From: Limosilactobacillus oris
Lineage (GTDB): Bacteria > Bacillota > Bacilli > Lactobacillales > Lactobacillaceae
Direction: 5' to 3'
DNA length: 64,000 nt
NCBI RefSeq assembly: GCF_025311495.1
Contig: NZ_CP104398.1
Span: 744,001 to 808,000, forward strand
Part shown: positions 35,549 to 45,220 of the stretch, piece by piece
Layout: every line of letters starts with the position of its first letter
Numbering within the stretch: the first letter of the stretch is position 1
Position numbers and translations under genes: made by a program
The notes under the pieces: model-generated
Databases searched by the model: none
Told to the model about the DNA's origin: nothing
Seen by the model: the letters and a program-made list of their open reading frames with translations, nothing else

Positions 35549-36457
35549 TTACTTGCTGCTCTTCTTGTCTTCAGCTGTCAGTTGGGCTCCTAATACCTTG
35601 ATGTATTCACGCAGCTCATCCTTGACTTGGGGGTGCTTCAACCCATATTCGATGTTGGTCTTAACCCAGCCAAACTTGTTACCAACGTCGTAACGGTCAC
35701 CCTTGTATTCACGGGCAAAGACGCGTTGAGTTTGATTCAGAGTATCGATAGCATCGGTCAGCTGAATTTCGTTCCCCTTGCCCGGCTTAGTCTTAGCCAA
35801 AACATCAAAGATTTCTGGCGTAAAGACGTAGCGGCCGATGATGGCTAAATCACTTGGTGCATCCTTTGGTGCGGGCTTTTCCACAAAGCTCGTCACGTTG
35901 TACAAGCCCGGGGTAACTTCCTTGCTTGGGTTAATCACACCATACTTAGCGGTGTCTTCGTGAGGAACCCGCATTACCGCTAAGGTCGAAGCGCCAGTCT
36001 GCTGGTAGCTTTCAATCAGTTCCTTCGTCAGCGGCTGGCCGTTGTTGTTAATGTTGTTCAGGTCGTCACCCAGCATTACCACAAACGGTTCGTCACCAAT
36101 AAAGTCCCGCGCAGTCAGCACGGCATCCCCGAGCCCCCGCGGGTGGGATTGACGGATAAAGTAAATGTTGACGTCCGTCGTTTCTTCTACCAGCTTCAGC
36201 ATCTCGTCCTTGTGCTTGGAGCGGAGGTTGTCTTCCAATTCTGGATTGGAATCGAAGTGGTCTTCGATTGACCGCTTATTTTTACCATCAACAACGACAA
36301 TGTCTTCGATTCCCGACTTGCGTGCTTCCTCAACAATGAATTGGATCGTTGGCTTATCAACGATTGGCAGCATTTCCTTGGCTAATGCCTTAGTAGCAGG
36401 CAAAAAACGAGTACCTAATCCCGCTGCTGGGATGATTGCCTTGCGAACACGTTTCAT
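35549..36457 (-). CDS. galU: UTP-glucose-1-phosphate uridylyltransferase
   Basis: Makes UDP-glucose for envelope polysaccharides and the Leloir pathway. The 302 residues start [20 protein letters not shown] (nucleotidyltransferase signature). They contain [35 protein letters not shown] and the catalytic FVEKP. It is last in the pspC-holin-hprK-lgt-gpsA-galU run, 64 bases after gpsA. The product joins with galE and pgm elsewhere in the window. Confidence 0.97.
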   Translation of the reverse strand: MKRVRKAIIPAAGLGTRFLPATKALAKEMLPIVDKPTIQFIVEEARKSGIEDIVVVDGKNKRSIEDHFDSNPELEDNLRSKHKDEMLKLVEETTDVNIYFIRQSHPRGLGDAVLTARDFIGDEPFVVMLGDDLNNINNNGQPLTKELIESYQQTGASTLAVMRVPHEDTAKYGVINPSKEVTPGLYNVTSFVEKPAPKDAPSDLAIIGRYVFTPEIFDVLAKTKPGKGNEIQLTDAIDTLNQTQRVFAREYKGDRYDVGNKFGWVKTNIEYGLKHPQVKDELREYIKVLGAQLTAEDKKSSK

Positions 36458-36521
36458 AACAATATAAGTCCTTTCGTAACTTCAATTTCTCTCAAAGTCT
36501 TCCAAGAGTATTTTACCATAT

Positions 36522-37538
36522 TTATTCGATTTCTGACGTTAAGTCCCGACTCATCAGCTGGGAAATAGCATCCTTGATATCTTTGCCAGAGTAGAGGACT
36601 TCATACAGGGCCTCGGTAATCGGCATTTTGACTTGGCGCTTCCGGCTCAACTCGTAAGCCGCCTTTGTCGTGTAGACCCCTTCAATTACCATTCCCATGT
36701 TCTCAATCACGTCGGCTAGTTTCTGACCCTGGCCTAGTTGGTAGCCAGCCCGCCAATTCCGGGAATTCTTACTGGTGGCCGTTACAACCAAATCGCCAAC
36801 CCCGGACAAGCCAATAAAGGTCAGCGGGTTCGCACCAAAGGCGACGCCCAACCGACGAATTTCAGCTAGTCCCCGGGTGATCAACGCCGCCCGGGCATTG
36901 TCATGGTAACCCAAGCCCTGCAGAGCCCCGGCACCGATGGCAATAATATTTTTCAGGGCGGCCCCGAACTCTGCACCGATTACGTCATCATTAGTGTAGA
37001 CCCGGAAATAGGAATTGCTAAAGAGCTTCTGGACCTCCTTGGCATTATCAATCTCCGTGCTGGCTGCCGTGACCGCAGTCATGTCCTTGATGGCAACATC
37101 TTCCGCATGACTAGGACCAGACAGTACCACGATTCCCCGCCGGTGTTCAGGGGCAATTTCCTCTTTCAACATTTCAGATGGCCGCTTATAGGTGTTTTGC
37201 TCCAGTCCCTTGGTCGCGTGAATGATCAACGGCTGCTGCTGGAGTTCCCCTAGCAATTGATCCAACTGTTTGGCGACCTGGCGAAGACCCTTGGTCGGGA
37301 TGACGATCAGAATAACCGTGGCATCCTTAACCGCCGCCCGCATATCAGTGGTGGCAACTAACTGATCGGAATAGACAAGGTCCTTCATGTATTCTGGATT
37401 ACGATGTTCGGTATTTAGACGGTCGACCTGCTTTTGGTTGCGCGCCCACAACATCACGGAATGACCATTTTCTACCAGCATATTAGCAAGGGTACTTCCC
37501 CATGAGCCTGCACCTAAAACTGCAATTTTTTCTGCCAT
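36522..37538 (-). CDS. gpsA: Glycerol-3-phosphate dehydrogenase [NAD(P)+]
   Basis: Reduces dihydroxyacetone phosphate to sn-glycerol 3-phosphate for phospholipids. The 338 residues carry the Rossmann motif VLGAGSWGSTLANML, the HATKGLE loop, LSGPSHAEDV and the catalytic lysine/arginine region GAALKNIIAIGAG and DNARAALITRGLAE. The ATG at 37538 is used because AAGGAGA precedes it by about 8 bases; an ATG two codons earlier is too close to the site. It is 23 bases after lgt. Confidence 0.97.
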   Translation of the reverse strand: MAEKIAVLGAGSWGSTLANMLVENGHSVMLWARNQKQVDRLNTEHRNPEYMKDLVYSDQLVATTDMRAAVKDATVILIVIPTKGLRQVAKQLDQLLGELQQQPLIIHATKGLEQNTYKRPSEMLKEEIAPEHRRGIVVLSGPSHAEDVAIKDMTAVTAASTEIDNAKEVQKLFSNSYFRVYTNDDVIGAEFGAALKNIIAIGAGALQGLGYHDNARAALITRGLAEIRRLGVAFGANPLTFIGLSGVGDLVVTATSKNSRNWRAGYQLGQGQKLADVIENMGMVIEGVYTTKAAYELSRKRQVKMPITEALYEVLYSGKDIKDAISQLMSRDLTSEIE

Positions 37539-37561
37539 AACCATTCTCCTTAACTAAAATC

Positions 37562-38377
37562 CTATTTACTTGTCCAATACCATGCCAACTTCTTCGTCCG
37601 TCGCCGGGCAACCATGACAACCAGTGCGGCAACCAGGAAAAGCACGGATAGCAGCTGGGAAATCCGGATTGGCCCCAGCATCAAACTATCAGTCCGCAGT
37701 CCCTCAATGACGAACCGCCCCGCGGCATACCAGATCACGTAAGTCAAAAAGACTTCCCCCTGCTTGAACAGGTGGGGACGGTGCCGCAAAAGCATCAAGA
37801 GGACAAAACCACTGAGGTCCCAGAGTGACTCATACAGAAAGGTCGGCACCCGGTAAGCACCGCCGATGTTCATCTGGTTAATGATCCAAGCGGGAATGTG
37901 CTGGGCAACCAGGGCCGCCCGGCTAGTAACCCCGCCAAAGGCTTCCTGATTCATAAAGTTGCCCCACCGGCCAATTCCCTGCGCCATAATCAGCGTTGGT
38001 GAAATAACATCCAGCATGGTCCAGAGCTTTAAGTGACGCTGGCGGCAAAAAACTACCAGGGTGATAAAGCCCCCGATGATTGCACCGTAGATTGCAATGC
38101 CGCCATCCCAGACCGCGATGATTTCTCCCGGGTGGCGGAAATAGTAGGGCCACTGAAAGGCTACGTAGTAAAGCCGGGCACAAACAATCGCCGTAGGAAT
38201 CGCCCAGAGCAGGTAATCGTAAAAGTCGTCCTCAGGGATTCCTAGCCGCTGGCCCTCGCGAACCGCTAGAACCAGCGCTAGTACAACCCCGCTGGCAATG
38301 ATGATTCCGTACCAGTGAACCTGGATGGCGCCGAGCTGAAAAGCAATCGGGTTCAGCGCCGCCGTTACCGCCGCCAT
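37562..38377 (-). CDS. lgt: Prolipoprotein diacylglyceryl transferase
   Basis: A membrane enzyme that adds diacylglycerol to the lipobox cysteine of prelipoproteins. The 271 residues have seven hydrophobic segments and the family signature GRWGNFMNQEAFGG near residue 135. HWYGIIIASG is near the N-terminus and YESLWDL later. Its start codon overlaps the hprK stop (TAATG), so translation is coupled. The hprK-lgt-gpsA-galU order is conserved in lactobacilli. Confidence 0.97.
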   Translation of the reverse strand: MAAVTAALNPIAFQLGAIQVHWYGIIIASGVVLALVLAVREGQRLGIPEDDFYDYLLWAIPTAIVCARLYYVAFQWPYYFRHPGEIIAVWDGGIAIYGAIIGGFITLVVFCRQRHLKLWTMLDVISPTLIMAQGIGRWGNFMNQEAFGGVTSRAALVAQHIPAWIINQMNIGGAYRVPTFLYESLWDLSGFVLLMLLRHRPHLFKQGEVFLTYVIWYAAGRFVIEGLRTDSLMLGPIRISQLLSVLFLVAALVVMVARRRTKKLAWYWTSK

Positions 38378-39330
38378 TACTTCCCCTGCTCCTTGCTATC
38401 ACGAGCCGAATTCTGCTTAATCAGCCGGTTCAAGTTTTCGTCAAAGGTCTTCGTAGCGTCGTAGCCCATCGTCTCGGCCCGGTAGTTCATCGCCGCGGAT
38501 TCAATGATGATGGCGAGGTTCCGCCCTGTTTTAACCGGTACCGAGACCTTCGGCAGGATAACTCCCTGAATGGTTTGGGTATCCCCCCGGTCTCCCAGGC
38601 GGTCAAACTTAGTATCCGGTGTCCAGGTCTCCAGGTGAACAATCAGGCTGATGTTGTCCACCGGCATAATTGCCCCGGTCCCGTAAAGGGTCGAAACATC
38701 AATGATTCCAATTCCCCGAATTTCCATCAAGTGCTGCAAAATCGCCGGGGCCGTCCCAATCAGGGTTTGCTCGTCCCGCGCATAGACCTCCACCCGGTCA
38801 TCCGCGACGAGCCGGTGACCGCGCCGAACCAATTCCAAGGCCGTTTCACTCTTACCGACACCGGAATCACCGGTAATCAGGACACCGACCCCGCTAATGT
38901 CAACTAACACCCCGTGGAGCGACTTCCGGGGGGCCAGCCGGCCTAACAGGTAGGAGGTCATGTTACTTAGGATTTGTGATGAAGTCAGGTGGGTCCCCAG
39001 GATTGGAATATGGGCCTCTTCCGCTGCCGTTTTCAATTCCGCGGGGATCGGTAGGTTCGTCGAGATGACGAAGCACGGTGTTTGCGGAGTACACATCCGC
39101 GTCATGTACTCCACCATCTGGTCATGGGTAAGGTCCTTCGAGAAGGAAATTTCGGTAATCCCGAGCAACTGGATCCGCATGGCCGGATAGTGCTTGAAGT
39201 AACCGGCAAACTCCAAGGCCGGCCGGGAAATATCACTGGTCGTTATGGTTCGGCCAAGGTAATCCTCCCCCTGCAAAACCTTTAGACGAACCTTATCAAC
39301 TAATTCCTGCACAGTAACATGGTTTGGCAC
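38377..39330 (-). CDS. hprK: HPr kinase/phosphorylase
   Basis: Phosphorylates HPr on Ser46 in response to fructose-1,6-bisphosphate and removes that phosphate when inorganic phosphate is high; P-Ser-HPr is the co-repressor of CcpA. The 317 residues carry the Walker A GDSGVGKS at 154-161, the conserved His at about 139 and the C-terminal capsule signature RGIGIIDVSTLYG and LPVKTGRN-type region (VPVKTGRNLA). The start is GTG 39330 with AAGGAG 9 bases upstream. It connects with the cre sites on ptsI and near pta. Confidence 0.97.
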   Translation of the reverse strand: MPNHVTVQELVDKVRLKVLQGEDYLGRTITTSDISRPALEFAGYFKHYPAMRIQLLGITEISFSKDLTHDQMVEYMTRMCTPQTPCFVISTNLPIPAELKTAAEEAHIPILGTHLTSSQILSNMTSYLLGRLAPRKSLHGVLVDISGVGVLITGDSGVGKSETALELVRRGHRLVADDRVEVYARDEQTLIGTAPAILQHLMEIRGIGIIDVSTLYGTGAIMPVDNISLIVHLETWTPDTKFDRLGDRGDTQTIQGVILPKVSVPVKTGRNLAIIIESAAMNYRAETMGYDATKTFDENLNRLIKQNSARDSKEQGK

Positions 39331-39343
39331 GCTCGCTCACTCC

Positions 39344-39700
39344 TTAATAATTATTCTGATGACTACTAATGATCGTGTTGCAGACCGACATGATGATGGC
39401 GATGAGCATTGCCGACCAAAAAGATGAAAAGCCAAAATTGTAAGAGCCAATCAAATGGGAGGTCAGCTCAAGCATCAAGCCATTAATAACAATGCTGAAC
39501 AAACCAAGGGTCAAAATATTAATTGGCAGTGACAAAATCAATAGGATCGGTTTAACCGCGACGTTAAGGATTGCCAAAATAAACGCCGCTAGTAAGGCCA
39601 TCCAGGCACTACCCACGTAGAACATCCCCGTACCAACAAATAAGCCGGCAAGGGCAATAAACAGGACAGTGTCAATTAGCACTTTCTTCCAAAATGTCAT
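39344..39700 (-). CDS. Phage-holin-like 4-TM membrane protein (YvlD family)
   Basis: 118 residues with four hydrophobic segments (about 8-27, 31-47, 53-78, 91-110). The family motif is AAFILAILNVAVKPILLILSLP. Despite the name (PF04020) these proteins are chromosomal and linked to envelope stress rather than lysis. It overlaps the PspC gene by 4 bases (ATGA) and precedes hprK by 13 bases. Confidence 0.88.
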   Translation of the reverse strand: MTFWKKVLIDTVLFIALAGLFVGTGMFYVGSAWMALLAAFILAILNVAVKPILLILSLPINILTLGLFSIVINGLMLELTSHLIGSYNFGFSSFWSAMLIAIIMSVCNTIISSHQNNY

Positions 39701-40041
39701 GATGATCTTCCGTTTCTTTTAATATCTTTTTCTTCTACATCAGTCAGCGTCCGCCGCTTGCGCCGCTGATTGTGGCTGGTGGCTACTCCCTGCTGCCAAT
39801 CGCTCAGGCTTTTGATGAAGCCCAAAAAGCCGGGATGCTGGGGATCCGGCGGCATAATCAGCACCATAATGATATAGATGATGACACCAGGGACAATACC
39901 ACTGAGGATGCTGAGGATCACGTACGCCACTCGCAGGAAGTTTGCTGAGCAGTTAAAGTACTGACCAAAGCCCCCAAAGACACCAGCGATTATCCGGTCA
40001 GACCCGGACCTGGTTAACCGTTTCCGTCGACTTTCCCTCAT
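39697..40041 (-). CDS. PspC-domain envelope stress protein
   Basis: 114 residues. The PspC signature (RSGSDRIIAGVFGGFGQYF, residues 11-29) precedes one long hydrophobic helix (about 38-64, VILSILSGIVPGVIIYIIMV), and a polar tail rich in Arg and Lys follows. PspC-type proteins sense or respond to membrane damage. Co-transcription with the YvlD-type protein is a known pairing. It is the first gene of the run leading to galU. Confidence 0.9.
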   Translation of the reverse strand: MRESRRKRLTRSGSDRIIAGVFGGFGQYFNCSANFLRVAYVILSILSGIVPGVIIYIIMVLIMPPDPQHPGFLGFIKSLSDWQQGVATSHNQRRKRRTLTDVEEKDIKRNGRSS

Positions 40042-40097
40042 CTAACCACTCCTTTACCTTAAATCTTAACGACTTTCCAGCAGAACTGCAATCGCTT

Positions 40098-41214
40098 TTA
40101 TTGCGGATTTTGCTGACTGAGTTTCCATTGCAGGTAGGCATTGATAAAGGGATCGAGGTCCCCGTCCATCACCGCTTGCCCATTATGGGTCTCATGACCG
40201 CTCCGGTTATCCTTTACCAGGGTGTAGGGGTGAAAAACGTAGGAGCGAATCTGGGAGCCCCAGCCAATCTCGAGCTGTTCCCCCTCAATTTCAGCCCGCT
40301 CCTTAGCCTTCTTTTCCTCTTCCAGTTCATACAGCTTTGACTTTAACATATTCATTGCGGTCTGCCGGTTGAGCAGCTGCGACCGCTCCGCCTGTGAAGA
40401 AGCCACCAGTCCGGTCGGCAGGTGGGTAATCCGGACCGCCGATTCGGTCTTGTTAATGTGCTGACCACCAGCCCCACTGGAGCGGAAGGTGTCTACCCGC
40501 AGGTCGGCCGGGTTAATGTCAACCTCGACACTATCATCCAGTTCAGGCATTACATCGACCGACGCAAATGAGGTGTGACGCCGGCTAGCAGAGTCAAATG
40601 GTGAAATCCGAACCAACCGGTGGACCCCCTTTTCACTGCGGAGGTAGCCAAAGGCATTGTGTCCCTTGATCAGCAGGGTCACACTCTTGATCCCGGCAAC
40701 TTCGCCGGGCTCGTAGTTAGCCGTCTCCACCGTCAGGCCGTGCCGTTCGGCCCAGCGGACATACATTCGTAGGAGCATTTCACCCCAGTCCTGGGCTTCC
40801 GTCCCCCCTGCCCCCGGGTGGATTTCAAGAATGGCGTTTTTGCTGTCATACTTTTCACTCAGCAGCTGGTTAAGTCGGTACTGCTGCAAAGCCTCTTCAG
40901 TTTGGGCAAAGCTGGTCGCAAACTCCTTTTCCAGCTCCGGATCCGGCTCTAATTCCAGCAGTTCCAGGTTTGTTTCCAAGTCCGCCAGCTGGTCGCGGAG
41001 GGCAACGTAGGTGTCGCGTTTGGCCTTCAAATCGTTATTGTCGTTAATCAGCTTCTGGGCCCTTTCATTGTCATTCCAAAAATCAGGCTGGGCCATCTGG
41101 TGCTCATTTTCCGCAATTTGCTCGTCAAGGGCATCGAGGTCAAAGAGACCTCCCGAAGCGGGCAGCTTCCTGCTGCATTGCTTCTATTTTCTTCTTGGAT
41201 TCACTTAATTCCAT
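40098..41214 (-). CDS. prfB: Peptide chain release factor 2, made by programmed +1 frameshift
   Basis: RF2 ends translation at UGA and UAA. The gene starts at ATG 41214 (GGAGG upstream), reads 24 codons to CTT, and meets an in-frame UGA at 41140-41142. Slipping +1 at CTT-TGA-C restores the frame (LDLDALDEQIAEN) and gives 371 residues. The stimulatory GGGAGGT is three bases before the slip codon. The GGQ loop is RSSGAGGQHINKT and the stop-codon recognition region is SPF (RISPFDSASRRHTSF). The frameshift is the classic RF2 autoregulation, so this is not a broken gene. A terminator separates it from secA. Confidence 0.97.
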
Positions 41215-41238
41215 CAACAATTCCTCCAGTTACAAACA

Positions 41239-41277
41239 TACGGCAGTGGTACCGCCATGGGTCACCGAACTGCCGTA
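41239..41277 (-). terminator. Terminator of secA
   Basis: TACGGCAG/CTGCCGTA outer stem with an inner GGT.CC/GG.ACC pairing, between the secA stop and prfB. The T-tract is weak (TGTTTGT), so some read-through is possible. Confidence 0.6.
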
Positions 41278-41306
41278 CCTTGTAGTAATGTTTTTAGTTG
41301 CCACGC

Positions 41307-43670
41307 TTAGCGGGTAACGTTTTGCCGAATTTCAGACTTCATAAATAAGCGGGTAGTCTCGTATTCAATATCAGCCACCATCTGCTCAAACATGTGGTAG
41401 CCCGCCGTTTGGTATTCCACCAGCGGGTTCAGTTGACCGTACCCCCGGAGGCCGACAGACTGCCGGAACTGGTCCATGATGTCGATGTGGTCGGTCCAGT
41501 GCGAGTCAACCACCCGCAGGAGAACGACCTTTTCAAATTCCAGCATCTGGGACGGGTCAGTCAAAATCTGCTTCTTCTCATCGTAAACCTTCTCGGCAAA
41601 ACTCATCAGAAAGTCAACCATCTCATCCTGTGACTTGCCTTGGAGGTCCTTCACGGAAACAGCGTCTGGCTTGACCAGCACTTCTTCGGCAAAGTCAACG
41701 ATTCCCTGCAGGTCCCAATCCTTTTCATCACCTAGGGTATGCTGTTCCACCTCTCGTTGGATGGTCCGCTTAAAAATCGGCATCAGGACCCACTTCAAGG
41801 ACTTGCCTTCCGTAATGATCTGCTGCCGCTCCTTGTAGATGATTTCCCGCTGCTCACGCATTACATCATCGTACTGAAGCACGTTCTTCCGGGAGTCATA
41901 GTTATTCCCTTCAACCCGCTTCTGAGCTGACTCAACTTGCCGGGTCAGGAAACGACTCTTGATTACGGCGTCCTCACCCTGAACCTTCATCCGGTCAAGG
42001 AAGGCCTTGATTCGTTCGCCACCGAACCGCTTCATCAGGTCATCTTCAAGGGAAAGGTAGAATTGGGATAAGCCCGGGTCCCCCTGCCGACCAGACCGGC
42101 CCCGGAGCTGGTTATCAATCCGCCGCGACTCGTGTCGTTCGGTCCCAATCACCGCTAGGCCGCCAAGTTCCCGCACGCCAGGGCCCAATTTAATATCGGT
42201 CCCCCGACCGGCCATGTTGGTGGCAATCGTTACTGCCCCCCGCTGACCGGCGTTCTTGATAATGTCCGCTTCCTTAGCATGGTTCTTCGCGTTCAAGACC
42301 ACGTGCGGGATGTGCTCCTGGTCCAATAAGTGGGAAAGGTATTCAGACGTTTCCACCGCCACGGTCCCAACCAGAATTGGCTGGCCCTTGGCATGCAGAC
42401 TCTTGATCCGCTTGACCACGGCCGCAAACTTGCTTTGCAGGGTCGGGTAAAGGAGGTCCGGTTCATCCTTCCGTGCAACCGGTCGGTTAGTTGGAATCGT
42501 GATGGTCTCCATGTTGTAAATTTCCCGGAATTCTTCCTGTTCCGTCTTAGCAGTCCCGGTCATCCCGGCCAGCTTGCTGTACATCCGGAACAAGTTCTGG
42601 TAGGTAATGTTGGCCATCGTCTTGTTTTCTTCTTGGATCTTGACCCCTTCCTTGGCTTCAATCGCCTGGTGGAGGCCGTCAGAGAACCGCCGACCCTGCA
42701 TAACCCGGCCGGTAAAGGAGTCAACGATCAGCACTTCACCGTCAGAAACCACGTAGTCCTTATCCAAAAGCATGATGTAGTTAGCCCGCAGCGCCTGGTC
42801 AAGGTGGTGGGTCAAGGCCGTGTTTTCAGGATCATAAAGGTTTTTCAGGTTAAAGTATTTTTCTGCCTTTTTAATCCCCTCATCAGTCAGTGAAACCGTC
42901 TTGGATTCCAGGTCGATCTTATAATCGACTTCGTTTTTGAGCTGCTTAACGAAGCGGTCGGTCTGCTTATACAGCTTTGAGGTTCCCGTTCCTGGCCCAG
43001 AAATAATCAACGGTGTCCGCGCTTCATCAATCAAAATCGAGTCCACCTCGTCGACGATGGCGTAGTTCAAGCCCCGCTGAACCTGATCTTCCTTGTAGAC
43101 CGCCATATTATCCCGCAGATAGTCAAAACCAATTTCACTATTAGTGGAATACATAATATCCGCCTGGTAAGCCTGGCGCTTTTCGTCAGGGCTCATTTCG
43201 GAGTTGTTGATGCCAACACTGCAACCGAGCCAGTTGTATAGCTGCCCCATTTCCGTGGCATCCCGCTTGGAAAGGTACTCGTTCACCGTAATAACGTGAA
43301 CCCCTTTCCCGGAGATGGCATTTAGGTATACCGGCATCGTCGCGGTCAAGGTCTTCCCTTCACCAGTTTTCATTTCGGCAATGTTCCCCTCATGGAGGAC
43401 AATCCCCCCCATGATTTGAACGTGGAATGGGTATAGACCGAGGACCCGCTTGGCCCCCTCCCGAGCAACTGCAAAGGCCTCTGGCAGGAGTGCGTCTAGT
43501 GATTCACCCTTTTGGTAACGCTGACGAAATTCGTCCGTCTTTGCCTTCAATTGGTCATCGCTGAGCTCTTCCATCGTCTTAGCATAAGACTCAACCTTAT
43601 CAGCTATTTTATTAATCCGCCGTAATTCACGACGATCGCTTTCAATCCATTTTTTTAAAATGTTGGCCAT
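41307..43670 (-). CDS. secA: Protein translocase ATPase SecA
   Basis: The motor that pushes preproteins through SecYEG. At 787 residues it has Walker [10 protein letters not shown] (about 100-108), Walker [19 protein letters not shown], motif [12 protein letters not shown] and the helical scaffold. It ends at [11 protein letters not shown] and lacks the C-terminal zinc-binding SEC-C motif found in Bacillus SecA; this is common in lactobacilli. The start at 43670 follows GGAAGGACG. It sits between hpf and prfB, the usual Firmicute order. Confidence 0.98.
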   Translation of the reverse strand: MANILKKWIESDRRELRRINKIADKVESYAKTMEELSDDQLKAKTDEFRQRYQKGESLDALLPEAFAVAREGAKRVLGLYPFHVQIMGGIVLHEGNIAEMKTGEGKTLTATMPVYLNAISGKGVHVITVNEYLSKRDATEMGQLYNWLGCSVGINNSEMSPDEKRQAYQADIMYSTNSEIGFDYLRDNMAVYKEDQVQRGLNYAIVDEVDSILIDEARTPLIISGPGTGTSKLYKQTDRFVKQLKNEVDYKIDLESKTVSLTDEGIKKAEKYFNLKNLYDPENTALTHHLDQALRANYIMLLDKDYVVSDGEVLIVDSFTGRVMQGRRFSDGLHQAIEAKEGVKIQEENKTMANITYQNLFRMYSKLAGMTGTAKTEQEEFREIYNMETITIPTNRPVARKDEPDLLYPTLQSKFAAVVKRIKSLHAKGQPILVGTVAVETSEYLSHLLDQEHIPHVVLNAKNHAKEADIIKNAGQRGAVTIATNMAGRGTDIKLGPGVRELGGLAVIGTERHESRRIDNQLRGRSGRQGDPGLSQFYLSLEDDLMKRFGGERIKAFLDRMKVQGEDAVIKSRFLTRQVESAQKRVEGNNYDSRKNVLQYDDVMREQREIIYKERQQIITEGKSLKWVLMPIFKRTIQREVEQHTLGDEKDWDLQGIVDFAEEVLVKPDAVSVKDLQGKSQDEMVDFLMSFAEKVYDEKKQILTDPSQMLEFEKVVLLRVVDSHWTDHIDIMDQFRQSVGLRGYGQLNPLVEYQTAGYHMFEQMVADIEYETTRLFMKSEIRQNVTR

Positions 43671-43796
43671 AAAAGCGTCCTTCCTAATTCAGGCTTGAGT
43701 TCTGAATAAAAGGTACTACTCAAGCCAATTATATTTTTAATTCTAACTGTAACATTTTACCACGTTGGCGGGCGATTGAAAACCAATTGCACTAGA

Positions 43797-43835
43797 CAAA
43801 AAGCCCCTAGAACTCGGCACCCGAATCCTAGAGGC
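43797..43835 (-). terminator. Terminator of hpf
   Basis: GCCTCTAGGATTCGG/CCGAGTTCTAGGGGC stem followed by TTTTTG on the minus strand. It belongs to a second hairpin family shared with galE and the ABC-F gene (TTCGG/CCGAR near the loop). Confidence 0.85.
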
Positions 43836-43867
43836 AATTACCAATGAGTATCCTCACCGGACATGAT

Positions 43868-44407
43868 TTATTCTGCTTCAATCAAACCGTACCGGCCGTC
43901 GCGACGACGGTAGACGATACTCGTCCCATTGGTCTCAGCGTCTTGGAAAACGAAGAAGTCATGACCCAGCATATCCATTTGCAGAACCGCTTCTTCAGGG
44001 TCCATCGGCTTAAGTGACACTTGCTTGGTCCGGACGATCTTTAATTCATCACTTGCAGAGTCATCATCTGAAGGAACGAATTCAAGGTTCTTCAAGCCCT
44101 TTTCACGGGACTTCCGGTTAACCTTAGTCTTGTACTTCCGGATTTGACGTTCCAGCTTGTCGGTTACCAAGTCAACACTGCCATACATATCATTGGAGGT
44201 TTCTTCAGCCCGCAATGTTAAGTACGGGAGCGGAATAGTAACTTCAACCTTGTAAGTACGGTTTGGATAAACCTTCAAGTTCACGTGGGCAGTTGCTTCG
44301 ACACTATCTTCGAAGAACTTTTGCAGCTTGCTAATCCGCTTCACCACGTAGTCCCGAATTGCGTCAGTAACTTCAACATTTTCACCACGAATATTGAACT
44401 TTAACAT
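43868..44407 (-). CDS. hpf: Long-form ribosome hibernation promoting factor
   Basis: Binds the 30S decoding centre and dimerises ribosomes to 100S particles in stationary phase. The 179 residues comprise the N-terminal S30AE/YfiA domain (1-100, KFNIRGENVEVTDAIRDYV), a basic linker (KTKVNRKSREKG) and the C-terminal dimerisation domain (from about 118, IVRTKQVSLKPMDPEEAVLQMDMLGHDFFVF). The start at 44407 follows GAAAGGAGAG. It lies between comFC and secA, as in most lactobacilli. Confidence 0.97.
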   Translation of the reverse strand: MLKFNIRGENVEVTDAIRDYVVKRISKLQKFFEDSVEATAHVNLKVYPNRTYKVEVTIPLPYLTLRAEETSNDMYGSVDLVTDKLERQIRKYKTKVNRKSREKGLKNLEFVPSDDDSASDELKIVRTKQVSLKPMDPEEAVLQMDMLGHDFFVFQDAETNGTSIVYRRRDGRYGLIEAE

Positions 44408-44539
44408 TGTACTTCTCTCCTTTCAGTCCAAGCAATCGCTTGTTCTGATATCAGAAGGACCACTCTTCTCATATCCTACTTATATTATAGTGTACTTATC
44501 ATTAATTCACAAATTTATTCACAAATCATTTAAAGTAAT

Positions 44540-45220
44540 TTAACGGGCTAAAGAAATACTCATAACATTAACTGCCCCAGCCCGATAGAGCAAGTCTGCA
44601 GCGTGGTAGAGAGTGCGCCCGGTCGTATAAACATCATCGACTAATAAGACCCGTTTCCCAGCCAAATCAGCTACCGGACCGCTAAGGGCAAACGGCTGGG
44701 GTGTCTGGAGACGTTCCCGGCGACTCTTGTGAGACTGGGCGGTCTTTTCTAGTGTCCGGTGCTGGAGACACGGCGTTAACTTAACACCGTCAAGCAACCC
44801 CGTAACCTGGTTAAATCCCCTGGTCGCCATGGTGGACTGGGTAACGGGAATTGGCACCACGACCTCTGCGCGCTTCTGACGAATTGCTGCCGTGAATTCC
44901 GGTGCAAAGACAGCCCGAAGACGGTAGTCCCCGGCAAATTTATACTGGTGCATGAACTCCTTCATCGCCGTATTATAGCAGTACAGGGCCTGATGAGTCA
45001 GCTTCCAGGAATACATTTGGCGCCAGCAGCGGCACTCTGGGCAAAGCTGGGAAGTTTCCTGCAGGCGGCAGCAGGCGGGACAATGCTGTTCGCCCTCAAG
45101 GGGCATAAATTGTTGGCGGCACTTCGGACAAACTACTGGCACAGCTAAACGCCCGGGCCAAATGAGCTCCCGAATCGTTAACTTGGCAGCGACTGGGCCC
45201 TTACATAGCAGACAGTTCAC
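44540..45220 (-). CDS. comFC: Competence protein ComFC, phosphoribosyltransferase-like
   Basis: Needed with ComFA for DNA uptake in naturally competent Firmicutes. The 226 residues start with a zinc-ribbon (CLLCKG, CPKC, CPAC, CPEC, residues 3-64). They end in a PRTase domain with VLLVDDVYTTGRTL as PRPP-binding loop. The start is GTG 45220 with a modest AAGGGGCGG site, overlapping comFA by 20 bases. The product should be cytoplasmic. Whether the cell is competent cannot be told from this locus. Confidence 0.93.
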   Translation of the reverse strand: MNCLLCKGPVAAKLTIRELIWPGRLAVPVVCPKCRQQFMPLEGEQHCPACCRLQETSQLCPECRCWRQMYSWKLTHQALYCYNTAMKEFMHQYKFAGDYRLRAVFAPEFTAAIRQKRAEVVVPIPVTQSTMATRGFNQVTGLLDGVKLTPCLQHRTLEKTAQSHKSRRERLQTPQPFALSGPVADLAGKRVLLVDDVYTTGRTLYHAADLLYRAGAVNVMSISLAR

